Source: Tsukamurella asaccharolytica (GTDB lineage: Bacteria; Actinomycetota; Actinomycetes; Mycobacteriales; Mycobacteriaceae). From it: DNA of 64,000 nt. The DNA lies in contig NZ_VIGW01000003.1 in NCBI RefSeq assembly GCF_007858435.1, positions 186,001 to 250,000 of the forward strand. Reading direction: 5' to 3'. Positions 11,322-19,315 of the stretch are shown here, one piece after another (within the stretch, counting starts at the first letter, position 1; each line of letters opens with the position of its first letter). The notes beneath the pieces are model-generated. The model was not told the origin of the DNA. It saw only the letters and a program-made list of their open reading frames with translations, and made no database searches. A program made the position numbers and the translations under genes.

Positions 11322-12415
11322 CCGCGCCGAAGGACGCCCGCTCCACCGCCGTCCCCGCCGTTCCGCAGGGGCTCGACGACGACTCCGTGGACCGGACGGT
11401 CCGCCGTTCGGTGGCAGTCGGGCTGGACGAGGTGAGCGTCGTGTACGGCGAGACGGTTGCGCTGCGGGACTGCAGCTTCGAGGTCGCGCGCGGCGAGACC
11501 GTCGCGCTGCTCGGGCCGTCCGGCTCCGGCAAGTCCACCGCCCTCAAGGCGATCGCCGGCTTCGAGCAGGTCTCGTCGGGCACCGTCACCATCGACGGCC
11601 GCGACGTCACGCACCTCTCGCCGGCCAAGCGGGGCATCGGCATCGTCGTGCAGAGCTACGCCCTGTTCCCCCACATGACCGTCGCGAAGAACGTCGCCTT
11701 CGGCCTGAAGTCGCGGCGCGCCGACCGGGCCGCGATCGCGCCCCGCGTCGCCGAGGTGCTCGACATGGTCGGGATGGCCGAGTACGCGGATCGCCTGCCC
11801 CGGCAGCTCTCGGGCGGCCAGCAGCAGCGCGTTGCGATCGCCCGCGCGCTGGCCACCCGCCCCGACGTGGTGCTGCTCGACGAGCCGCTCTCGGCGCTCG
11901 ACGCCGGCCTGCGCAAGGACATGCTCGGCGAACTGCAGCGCCTGCGTGGCGAGCTGCCCGACGTCGCGATGGTCTACGTGACCCACGACCAGAGCGAGGC
12001 CCTCGCGCTGGCGGACCGCGTCGCGATCATGCGCGACGCCCGGCTCGAGGCGATCGGCACCACCGACGAGCTCTTCCACCGGCCGCCCACGCGCTTCACC
12101 GCGACCTTCCTGGGCGGCGCGGACGTCCTGCCGGGCGGGGCGCTGCGCACCACGCGCCCGCTGCCCGACGGTGACCACGTCCTCGCTGTCCGCCCGTGGG
12201 CCTGGCGGTTCACCCGCAGCGCACCGTCGAACGGGCTGCGCGTGACCGTCGAGCAGCAGCAGTGGCGCGGCGCGGTCCGGCACGTGACGGCGCGGGTCGC
12301 CGACACGGGGGACGCGATCGGGGTCGACGTGCCGGTCCTGACCGAGGCGCCCCTCACGGCGGAGACGTTGTGGGTCGAGGTCGACCCCGCCGACGTGATG
12401 GTGGTGCCGCAATGA
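11318..12415 (+). CDS. Aminophosphonate ABC transporter ATP-binding protein
   Basis: Cytoplasmic ATPase (365 residues from the GTG that overlaps the previous stop as GTGA). Walker A GPSGSGKST at 66-74, signature LSGGQQQR at 164-171, Walker B VVLLDEP at 184-190 and switch His223 are all present. A C-terminal TOBE-like regulatory region (about 280-365) matches the PotA/FbpC/PhnT group. The N-terminal extension of about 30 residues before the ABC domain is longer than usual. Coupled by an ATGA overlap to the first permease. Confidence 0.88.
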   Translation: MTAPKDARSTAVPAVPQGLDDDSVDRTVRRSVAVGLDEVSVVYGETVALRDCSFEVARGETVALLGPSGSGKSTALKAIAGFEQVSSGTVTIDGRDVTHLSPAKRGIGIVVQSYALFPHMTVAKNVAFGLKSRRADRAAIAPRVAEVLDMVGMAEYADRLPRQLSGGQQQRVAIARALATRPDVVLLDEPLSALDAGLRKDMLGELQRLRGELPDVAMVYVTHDQSEALALADRVAIMRDARLEAIGTTDELFHRPPTRFTATFLGGADVLPGGALRTTRPLPDGDHVLAVRPWAWRFTRSAPSNGLRVTVEQQQWRGAVRHVTARVADTGDAIGVDVPVLTEAPLTAETLWVEVDPADVMVVPQ

Positions 12416-13272
12416 CGGCCGTGCTGGACGCGCCGCCCACACCCCCGGCGCCGTCCGCCGGCCCGTCGTTCGCGGTGCCGCGCTGGGTGTGGGTACTGCC
12501 GCCGGTCGCGTTCATCCTGATCGCCGTGGTGTACCCCCTGGTCGGGATCGTCGCGCGCACGTTCACCGACAAGGCCGAGCGCCCCGCCGGCCTCGCCACC
12601 TGGCGTGACACCCTCACCGACGGTGCCGTGGTGGATGCCCTGGGCACCACGGTGAAGGTCGCGGCGCTGTCGACGGCCGGCTGCCTGGTCGCGGGCACCT
12701 TCCTCGCCCTCGTGCTGGCCTTCGTGCCCTTCCCCGGCTCCGCCGCGGTCGCGCGGCTCATCGAGGTCGTGGTCTCGTTCCCGAGCTTCCTGATCCCGCT
12801 GGCGCTCGGCGTGCTGCTGGGGCCGGTCGGGGTGGCGCAGTCGATGGGCGTCCCGACGGGCTCGTTCACCACCTCGCTGTGGGGCGTGGTGCTCGCGGAG
12901 ATCGCCTTCTACACCCCGTTCGTGGTGCGGCCGATGCTCGCCGCTTTCGACCAGTTCCCGACGGTGCAGATCGACGTGGCCTCGTCGCTGGGCGCCGGTC
13001 CGCTGCGGATCATCGCCCGGGTGATCCTGCCCGCCGTGCTCCCGGCGCTGGCCGCCGCGGGCTCGCTGACCTTCCTGCTCACCCTCAACGAGTTCGGGAT
13101 CGTGCTATTCACCGGCGCCAAGGATGTGATCACGGTGCCGATGCTGATCTACACCCGCTCGATCGTGGGCCAGGACTTCGCCTCGGCGGCCGTCCTCGCC
13201 ACGGTGCAGCTGGTCATCTCCATCGGCGCGTACGCCCTGTACCGCCTGCTCATGACGAAGGGAACGCGCTGA
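12412..13272 (+). CDS. Aminophosphonate ABC transporter permease 1
   Basis: 286-residue membrane permease of the binding-protein-dependent type, with about six helices. The first begins near residue 25 and the EAA-type loop lies near ASSLGAGPLRIIARVILP. The ATG overlaps the ATPase stop (ATGA). Together with the next gene it forms the heterodimeric channel of a PhnSTUV-like importer. Substrate assigned from neighbours only. Confidence 0.84.
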   Translation: MTAVLDAPPTPPAPSAGPSFAVPRWVWVLPPVAFILIAVVYPLVGIVARTFTDKAERPAGLATWRDTLTDGAVVDALGTTVKVAALSTAGCLVAGTFLALVLAFVPFPGSAAVARLIEVVVSFPSFLIPLALGVLLGPVGVAQSMGVPTGSFTTSLWGVVLAEIAFYTPFVVRPMLAAFDQFPTVQIDVASSLGAGPLRIIARVILPAVLPALAAAGSLTFLLTLNEFGIVLFTGAKDVITVPMLIYTRSIVGQDFASAAVLATVQLVISIGAYALYRLLMTKGTR

Positions 13273-14060
13273 TGCTGGTCCGCAATCCGGTAGCTCGCCT
13301 TGCCGTGTGGGCGGTCTTCGCCGTCGTCCTGGTGACGCTGGTGATCACGCCGATCGCCGTCACGGTGATCACCGCGTTCAGCGCGAGCTGGACCTCGGTC
13401 CTGCCGTCGGCGCTGACCACCGAGCACGTCGCCGGCGTCTTCACTCCCGAGAACGCGGCGAGCATCGGCGTCTCGGTGCAGACGGCGCTGCTCGCCTCCG
13501 GACTCGCGGTCGTGGCCGGAACCTGGGCCGCGCTGGCCGTACCGAGCCTCCCCGGGCGGCTGCGCGGCGCGGTCGACGCGTTCTTCCACCTGCCGGTCGC
13601 CGTGCCGTCGGTGGTGGTCGGCCTCGGGGTGCTCGTGGCCTTCTCGGCACCGCCGCTGGTGCTGGGCGGCACCCCGTCGATCGTGATCCTGGTGCAGGCG
13701 ATCCTGGTCTTCGCGTTCGCCTACTCGATGGTGTCGGCGGCGGTCTCGCAGCTGGATCCTATGCTGGACAAGGTCGGCGGCTCACTGGGGGCGTCGTCCC
13801 TGCGCCTGCTGCTCACGGTGCGGCTGCCCCTGCTGCTGCCGTCCATCGCGGCGGCCGCCGGGCTGTCGGTGGCGCTGTGCATGGGCGAACTCGGGGCGAC
13901 GATCATGGTATACCCCGCGTCGTGGCGGACGCTGCCCGTCACGGTGTTCACCCAATCCGACCGCGGCGACCTGTTCGGTGCGGCGGCGAACACGATGTTC
14001 CTCGTGCTGGTCACCGTGGTGATCCTCGGCGTGCTTTCGGCGTTCCGGCGGCGCGCCTGA
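13272..14060 (+). CDS. Aminophosphonate ABC transporter permease 2
   Basis: 262-residue partner permease with about six membrane helices and the EAA loop near GGSLGASSLRLLLTVRLPL. Its ATG shares the A of the preceding TGA (TGATG), which favours re-initiation and equal expression of the two permeases. It is the last gene of the operon beginning at 9119 and is followed by a convergent LysR gene 30 bases away. Confidence 0.84.
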   Translation: MLVRNPVARLAVWAVFAVVLVTLVITPIAVTVITAFSASWTSVLPSALTTEHVAGVFTPENAASIGVSVQTALLASGLAVVAGTWAALAVPSLPGRLRGAVDAFFHLPVAVPSVVVGLGVLVAFSAPPLVLGGTPSIVILVQAILVFAFAYSMVSAAVSQLDPMLDKVGGSLGASSLRLLLTVRLPLLLPSIAAAAGLSVALCMGELGATIMVYPASWRTLPVTVFTQSDRGDLFGAAANTMFLVLVTVVILGVLSAFRRRA

Positions 14061-14090
14061 TCTTCGGCGCCGGGCCGGGGGGTCCGTTCC

Positions 14091-14999
14091 TCAGCGTGGC
14101 GGCCCCGCGGCGCGCCCGCTCGCCACGGCCGTGAGCGTATCGACCACCTCGCGCGGTGCGGCGTCCTTCCGTCGCACCGCGCGCAGGCATCGGTGCAGGT
14201 CGACGCCCGCGGTGGGGATCTCGACGAGGCGGCCGTCGCGCAGTTCCGCGGCCACCGCGAGCTCGCTGAGGACCGCGGCCGGTCCGCCGGCGGCGACCAT
14301 GATCTTGACGGCAGCGTTCGTGCCGAGGGCGATGGACCGCGCATCCGGCTCGAGGCCCACCTGCCGCAGCGCGGCCTCGAGGGCATCGCGGGTACCGGCC
14401 CCCGGTTCCCGCGTCACCAGCGGCAGCTCGGCGAGTTCCGCCGCGGTCACGGGCCGGTCGGCGCCGCGTCGGGCGAGGGCGTCACCGGGCGCCGCGACCA
14501 GCACCATCCGGTCGGTCCGGACGACGCGCGAGGCGAGGTCGTCGGGCACCGTCGGGCCTTCGATGAAGCCCAGGTCCGCGATGTGACCGCGGACCTCGGC
14601 GATCACGGTCGCGGTGTTGCCGACCGTGAGGTGCACGGCCTCGTCGGTGTACTCGCGCAGCCGGGCGAGCCACGCCGGCATGAGGTATTCGGCGATGGTC
14701 TGACTGCACGCGATGCGCACGGTGTGGTCGAAGCGGAGCGCTTCGGCTCCGGTCTGCAGCGCGTCCATCGCGGCGGTCACGGACCGCGCCCACTCGGTGA
14801 TCGCGGCGCCCTCGGCAGTGAGCTCGGCCCCCTGGGTGCGCCGGTCCAGTAGGTCGAGCCGGAGCTGTCGTTCGAGGTGACGCAGGCGCGAGCTGGCGCT
14901 GGGCTGGGAGATCGAGCACGCGCGCGCCGCCGCTGAGATCGATCCCAGGTCAGCCACGGCCACGAGAAGGCGGAGCGAATCCACCGATGGCGTCTCCAT
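14091..14999 (-). CDS. LysR-family transcriptional regulator
   Basis: 302-residue LysR protein. The N-terminal winged helix is at about 6-65 (SISAAARACSISQPSASSRL) and the periplasmic-binding-like effector domain runs from about 90 to 295. It is divergent from the TDT transporter gene with 71 bases between, the usual arrangement for a LysR protein and its target. A perfect palindrome overlaps its own -10 box. The effector is probably a substrate of the transporter. Confidence 0.87.
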   Translation of the reverse strand: METPSVDSLRLLVAVADLGSISAAARACSISQPSASSRLRHLERQLRLDLLDRRTQGAELTAEGAAITEWARSVTAAMDALQTGAEALRFDHTVRIACSQTIAEYLMPAWLARLREYTDEAVHLTVGNTATVIAEVRGHIADLGFIEGPTVPDDLASRVVRTDRMVLVAAPGDALARRGADRPVTAAELAELPLVTREPGAGTRDALEAALRQVGLEPDARSIALGTNAAVKIMVAAGGPAAVLSELAVAAELRDGRLVEIPTAGVDLHRCLRAVRRKDAAPREVVDTLTAVASGRAAGPPR

Positions 15000-15005
15000 A
15001 GAATG

Positions 15006-15016
15006 AGTCTATAGAC
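15006..15016. promoter_or_regulatory. LysR-type palindrome over the lysR -10 box
   Basis: GTCTATAGAC (15007-15016) is a perfect 10-bp palindrome inside a T-N11-A-like context. On the minus strand TAGACT (15011-15006) is a -10 box 6 bases before the lysR ATG at 14999, so LysR bound here would autorepress while able to act on the divergent transporter gene. Confidence 0.5.
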
Positions 15017-15070
15017 ATATCGACACCCTGTGGGTTCCGTGCCCACCGGGGCCGGGACAGAGTAGTCGTC

Positions 15071-16231
15071 ATGCACCCGACGACCACCGGAAACCGCGCC
15101 GCCCGTCCGGCCCGGGCCGGTCTCCTGGCCGATCTCCGCAGCCCGTGGGAGGTCGTCTCCAACCTCACGCCGAACTGGTTCGCCTCGGTCATGGGCACCG
15201 GCATCATTGCGAACGCGGCCGTCGGCCTCCCCGTGCAGGTCCCGGGCCTGCGCCCGGCCGCCGCCGCGGTGTGGGTGCTCGCCGCGGCGCTGCTCGCCGT
15301 GCTCACGGCCGGCACCGTCGCACACTGGATCCGGTACCCCGCTTTCGCCCGGCGCCATCACCGCGACCCCGTGACCGGGAACTTCTACGGAGCGATGGCG
15401 ATGGCCTACCTCACCGTCGGTATCGGCGCGGTGCTGGTGGGCCGCGACTGGATAGGCGCGACCGCCGCCCTCGCCCTGGGCACCACCCTGTGGGTGATCG
15501 GCTCGGTGCTGGGCCTGTTCTTCGCCCTGCTGATCCCCGTACTCATGGTCCGTGGTGGGCATTACCGCGAGGACGCCGCCTTCGCGGGTTGGCTGATGCC
15601 GGTCGTCTCCCCCATGGTGACCGCGGCGGGCGGCGCGGTCCTGCTGCCCTACGCCGCCGAGGGTGTCGTGCGCACGTCGCTGCTGTGGTTCAGCTACGGC
15701 TGCTTCGCCTTCACGCTCCTGGCCTCCCTGATCGTGCTGCCCGCGGTGCTGCTGCGCCTCCTGCGCGGGCCGCGGTGGGCGCCCACGATGGTCCCGACGG
15801 CCTGGATCGCGCTGGGCCCGCTCGGCCAGTCGATGACCGCGGCGAACGGCCTCGGCGCCGGCGCCCACCTCGCGGTCGGCGGCGACCTCTCCGCCGGGCT
15901 GCAGCGCTTCGGCACCGACTACGGCTGGACCGTCACGGTGGCGGTGCTGATGTGGACCGCGGTGGCGCTGACCCTCACCCTCCGCACCGCCCTGGGCACC
16001 GCGGACGGCCTGCCGTACGCACTGACCTGGTGGTCCTTCACCTTCCCCGTCGGCACCTGCGCCACCGGATTCAGCGCGATGTGGGCCGCCACCGGCGCCA
16101 CCGGATACGCAGTGCTCGCCATCGTCTACTTCCTCGGGCTGGTGACCGGCTGGATCGTGACCGCCCGTGGGACCGTGCACCGCGCCCTCGCGAGCGGGGC
16201 CCTGTTGCGGCATCCCGCGTTGGCGAGTTGA
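15071..16231 (+). CDS. TDT-family (TehA/SLAC1-like) membrane transporter
   Basis: 386-residue polytopic protein of the tellurite-resistance/dicarboxylate transporter (voltage-dependent anion channel) family. About ten hydrophobic helices start after NLTPNWFASVMGTGI (near 32-46), the typical N-terminal signature, and a second conserved region is WIALGPLGQS. Members export anions such as dicarboxylates, sulfite or tellurite-related oxyanions. Regulated, by context, by the divergent LysR gene. Substrate unknown. Confidence 0.84.
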   Translation: MHPTTTGNRAARPARAGLLADLRSPWEVVSNLTPNWFASVMGTGIIANAAVGLPVQVPGLRPAAAAVWVLAAALLAVLTAGTVAHWIRYPAFARRHHRDPVTGNFYGAMAMAYLTVGIGAVLVGRDWIGATAALALGTTLWVIGSVLGLFFALLIPVLMVRGGHYREDAAFAGWLMPVVSPMVTAAGGAVLLPYAAEGVVRTSLLWFSYGCFAFTLLASLIVLPAVLLRLLRGPRWAPTMVPTAWIALGPLGQSMTAANGLGAGAHLAVGGDLSAGLQRFGTDYGWTVTVAVLMWTAVALTLTLRTALGTADGLPYALTWWSFTFPVGTCATGFSAMWAATGATGYAVLAIVYFLGLVTGWIVTARGTVHRALASGALLRHPALAS

Positions 16232-16237
16232 ACCCCT

Positions 16238-16284
16238 GCAAGCCAAAAGCCTTGCGCTTGACCTAAGCAAGCCCTTACGCTTGC
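16238..16284. promoter_or_regulatory. Two 18-bp palindromes upstream of the satD-like gene
   Basis: GCAAG-N8-CTTGC (16238-16255) and GCAAGC-N6-GCTTGC (16267-16284) lie exactly 29 bases apart, with an extra GCTTG arm at 16256-16260. The second covers TACGCT (16276-16281), a -10 box 6 bases before the ATG at 16288. The array looks like a tandem operator for a dimeric DNA-binding protein, possibly the HTH protein encoded next. Confidence 0.5.
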
Positions 16285-16287
16285 GCT

Positions 16288-16887
16288 ATGATCGTCCTCA
16301 CCGCCGACCAGCGGGACAGCCGCTCGGACTCCGACCGGGTCGAGGCGGCGCGCACACTCCTGGCGCCCCTCCGGTGGCTGCGCCCTCCCGACCGCACGGC
16401 CGGCGACGAGCTGCAGGCGGTCACCGACGACGCCGCCGTCGCCGTGGATGCCGCACTCGCGCTCCTCTCCGACGGACATTGGAGCATCGGCCTCGGCGTC
16501 GGCCCCGTCGAACTGCCCCTCCCCGCCGAGACCAGGGCGGGCCGGGGGCGCGCCTTCGAGGCGGCGCGGGAGGCGGTCGAAGCCGCGAAGGGCGCGGCGG
16601 TTCCCGTGCAGGTCCGAGGGCCCGACGGTGCCGCGGCCGGCCGCGCCGAGGCGATCCTGTCGGTGCTCGGGCTTATCGTGGGCCGCAGATCACGGGAGGG
16701 ACGGGAGGTGACGGCCTTGCTGAACACGGGCATGTCGATCACGGCGGCCGCCGCGGAACTCGGCGTCTCGCGGCAGGCCGCGTCGCAGCGCGCGGCCGCG
16801 GCCGGCTGGTCGGTCGAGCCGGCAGGACGCACGCTCGCGGTGGAACTCCTCGCTGCGGCGGCGCCGAACACGGGGGCCGGCGCGTGA
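16288..16887 (+). CDS. SatD-like protein with C-terminal helix-turn-helix
   Basis: 199 residues. The N-terminal half follows the SatD pattern: TADQRDSR near the start, GDELQAV at about 40, a short hydrophobic strand IGLGVG, then AGRGRAFEAAREA. The C-terminus has a helix-turn-helix (SITAAAAELGVSRQAASQR, about 151-169). It is translationally coupled by GTGA to a membrane protein, echoing the satD-satE pairing of other bacteria. The function of SatD is not established; a self-regulating DNA-binding role is an inference from the HTH and the upstream palindromes. The ATG has no Shine-Dalgarno sequence. Confidence 0.68.
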   Translation: MIVLTADQRDSRSDSDRVEAARTLLAPLRWLRPPDRTAGDELQAVTDDAAVAVDAALALLSDGHWSIGLGVGPVELPLPAETRAGRGRAFEAAREAVEAAKGAAVPVQVRGPDGAAAGRAEAILSVLGLIVGRRSREGREVTALLNTGMSITAAAAELGVSRQAASQRAAAAGWSVEPAGRTLAVELLAAAAPNTGAGA

Positions 16888-17453
16888 TCGGCGTCGTCGT
16901 CGCGCTGCTGCTCGCGGCAGCGATCGCCGGTGTGATCGTCGCCCGGCGGGGCACCGACGGGCCCGGCGGCATCGCGGCGGCGGCCGTCCCCGCGCTGCTC
17001 GTCGGGGCGGCCGCGGTGGTCGCGCTCGCGGCACCGGCGGCCACCGGTTTCGGGCTCGCGGCCGTCCGCGTCGCGGCCGTCGTCGCCGCGATGGCGGGAG
17101 GCAGCGCCCTGGTGACCGCCGCATTCACCCTCGCCGGCGCATCCGGGCAGGACGCGCCGGATCCGGCACCGTCCGCGGGCGAGGGCGACGGCGAGGAGTC
17201 CGACGGCGATCCGGTCCCCGAGTCGCCACTCCGCGGCGGCCTCGCGATCGGGGTGCTCGAACGCGCCGCGATCGCGGTGTGCGTGCTCGCGAACTTCGCC
17301 GCGGGCCTCGCCGTGATCGTGGCCGCCAAGGGACTGGCGCGCTACCCGGAGCTGCGTAATCCCGGCGCCGCGGAGCAATTCATCATCGGCACGTTCGTAT
17401 CGGTGCTGTGGGCCGTCGCGTGCGCCGGTGTCGCGGTGGCCTTGGGCCGGTGA
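16884..17453 (+). CDS. Membrane protein coupled to the SatD-like gene (SatE/DUF3307-C-like)
   Basis: 189 residues from a GTG overlapping the previous stop. Three hydrophobic helices fill about 1-75, then a short acidic cytoplasmic or extracellular loop (about 85-115, rich in Asp/Glu/Ser). Two C-terminal helices follow, flanking VIVAAKGLARYPEL and EQFIIGTFVS. This last block resembles the C-terminal module of SatE/DUF3307-type membrane proteins, but the N-terminal half is not recognised. A two-gene unit with the SatD-like protein. No function is assigned. Confidence 0.65.
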   Translation: MIGVVVALLLAAAIAGVIVARRGTDGPGGIAAAAVPALLVGAAAVVALAAPAATGFGLAAVRVAAVVAAMAGGSALVTAAFTLAGASGQDAPDPAPSAGEGDGEESDGDPVPESPLRGGLAIGVLERAAIAVCVLANFAAGLAVIVAAKGLARYPELRNPGAAEQFIIGTFVSVLWAVACAGVAVALGR

Positions 17454-17478
17454 CCGGCGTCGTGGCCCGGCCGCGGTG

Positions 17479-18771
17479 TCATCCCTCGTGCTGCGGAGGC
17501 GGCGCGTAACCCGGCTGCTTGACCTCGTAGGGCGAGGGTTTCTGCCAGCGCGTGTGCCCCTGCCCCAACTGACCCGGGGACTGGGTGCGCGGGAGCTCGC
17601 CGATGGTGTCCGACGAGAGCTCGCGCGTCGTCTCCGAGGTGAGTGCCTCGGGATCGGGCGCCACAGCCGCCGTGGGACCGGCGGCGACCGGTGCGTCGGG
17701 GACCTCGTCCTTCGTCACGACGACGGGCGCGACCGGATCGGGCGTGTCGAACCAGCCGGCGGTGTCGATGTCCGGCGCGCTCGCCGGCGCGTCCTCCGAC
17801 GGCTCGAACCGGAAGACACCGTCGGTCCCGGGCGTGCCGAGGTTGCGCATGAAGCCCTGGAGCGCGGCGTTGAAGTCGCTGGGCACCACCCACACCTTGT
17901 TCGCGTCGCCCTGCGCCATCTCCGGCAGTGTCTGCAGGTACTGGTAGGCGAGCATCTCGGGGGTCGGGCGTCCCGACTTGATCGCGGAGAACGTGGTCTC
18001 GATCGCCTTCGCCTCGCCCTGCGCCTCCAGGTACGCGGCGGCCCGCCGGCCCTCGGCGCGCAAGATCTCGGCCTGGCGGTCGGCCTCGGCGGAGAGGATC
18101 GCCGCCTGACGCTCGCCCTCGGCGAGCAGGATCCGGCTGGCCTTGTCACCCTCGGCCGACTTGATCGCCGCCTCCCGGTGTCCCTCGGCGGAGAGGATGG
18201 TGGCGCGCTTCTCGCGGTCGGCCTTCATCTGCTTCTCCATCGACTCCTGAATCGACGGGGGCGGGAAGATCGACTTGAGCTCGACGCGGGCGACGCGCAG
18301 GCCCCAGCGGGAAGTGGCCTCGTCGAGCACGCCGCGGAGCTGGCCGTTGATCTTCTCGCGCGAGGTCAGCGTCTCCTCGAGCGTCATGCCGCCGACCACG
18401 TTGCGCAGCGTGGTGGTGGTGATCTGCTCGACGCCCACCACGTAGTTGCTGATCTCGTAGACCGCGGCCTCGGGTCGGGTGACCTGGAAGTAGACGACCG
18501 TGTCGATGTTCACCGTCAGGTTGTCCTGCGTGATCACCGGCTGGGGCGGGAAGGAGACCACCTGCTCGCGCAGGTCCACCCTGGCGCGCACCTTGTCGAT
18601 GAACGGGATCAGCAGCGCCAGCTGCCCCGACACCGTCTTCGTGTACCGGCCGAGCCGCTCGATCACCGCCGCCTGAGCCTGCGGGACGAGCACCAGCGCC
18701 TTCATCAGCACGACCACCGCCGCGAGGATCAGTACGACGAGTACGACCAGTCCGATTCCTATGCCGTCCAT
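17479..18771 (-). CDS. SPFH/Band 7 (stomatin-like) membrane scaffold protein
   Basis: 430-residue prohibitin-homology protein of the QmcA/stomatin group, homologue by position of M. tuberculosis Rv1488. One N-terminal membrane anchor (about 6-28), then the SPFH domain (about 29-200; RARVDLREQVVSFPPQPV is typical), then an Ala/Glu/Arg-rich coiled coil (about 195-265) for oligomerisation. The C-terminal tail is Ser/Pro/Asp-rich and variable. Preceded by nfeD 27 bases upstream. The pair organises membrane microdomains in other bacteria. RBS-like GAAGAGG precedes the ATG. Confidence 0.9.
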   Translation of the reverse strand: MDGIGIGLVVLVVLILAAVVVLMKALVLVPQAQAAVIERLGRYTKTVSGQLALLIPFIDKVRARVDLREQVVSFPPQPVITQDNLTVNIDTVVYFQVTRPEAAVYEISNYVVGVEQITTTTLRNVVGGMTLEETLTSREKINGQLRGVLDEATSRWGLRVARVELKSIFPPPSIQESMEKQMKADREKRATILSAEGHREAAIKSAEGDKASRILLAEGERQAAILSAEADRQAEILRAEGRRAAAYLEAQGEAKAIETTFSAIKSGRPTPEMLAYQYLQTLPEMAQGDANKVWVVPSDFNAALQGFMRNLGTPGTDGVFRFEPSEDAPASAPDIDTAGWFDTPDPVAPVVVTKDEVPDAPVAAGPTAAVAPDPEALTSETTRELSSDTIGELPRTQSPGQLGQGHTRWQKPSPYEVKQPGYAPPPQHEG

Positions 18772-18798
18772 GCCTCTTCCTCTCCGTTGCCCGTTCAG

Positions 18799-19230
18799 TC
18801 AGCTGTCGACCACGACGGCGACCGCGCCGTCGATCTCCACGATGGTCACTTCCACGCCCACGGCGATCGGCACGCCGTCGTACGGCGTCCGCGCGGACCA
18901 TTCCTCCCCGCCGATGAGTACGCGCCCCGTTTCGCCCGAGACGGATTGCAGCACAGTTGCTTTCGTGCCGGGGAGCGATTCCAGATACGACGGTGCCTCG
19001 CCCCGCTTGCTCTCGACGAAGCGCCGCAGCGGCGGACGCACCAGGACGAGCATCAGCATCGAGGAGACGGCGAAGACGACGCCCTGTGCCCACAGCGGCA
19101 GATCGAAGACGCCCGTCGCGCCGGCGGTGATGAGCGCGCCTCCGCCGAGCATGAGCAGGATGAACTCGCCGGCCGCCGTTTCCGCCACGGCCAGCAAGAT
19201 CGCGCCGATGAACCAGAGCGCCGCTGCCAT
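18799..19230 (-). CDS. NfeD-family membrane protein
   Basis: 143 residues: three or four hydrophobic segments in about 1-68, then a small soluble OB-fold domain (about 78-143; GTKATVLQSVSGETGRVLIG). It is the short, protease-less NfeD form, Rv1487-like, and is the usual operon partner of the SPFH protein downstream. It likely binds or modulates that scaffold. CAGGAT lies 6 bases before the ATG as a weak -10 candidate. Confidence 0.87.
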   Translation of the reverse strand: MAAALWFIGAILLAVAETAAGEFILLMLGGGALITAGATGVFDLPLWAQGVVFAVSSMLMLVLVRPPLRRFVESKRGEAPSYLESLPGTKATVLQSVSGETGRVLIGGEEWSARTPYDGVPIAVGVEVTIVEIDGAVAVVVDS

Positions 19231-19303
19231 ACCTCGATCCTGCCAGAAAGCGGACAGGAGGGCGCTCTCTGCGCCATCGACGCTCTCTGTCGGTGCGCGC
19301 GGC

Positions 19304-19309
19304 TAGCCT
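19304..19309 (+). promoter_or_regulatory. -10 box of leaderless alpha/beta-hydrolase gene
   Basis: TAGCCT ends 6 bases before the ATG at 19316. Confidence 0.45.
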
Positions 19310-19315
19310 GAGGTC

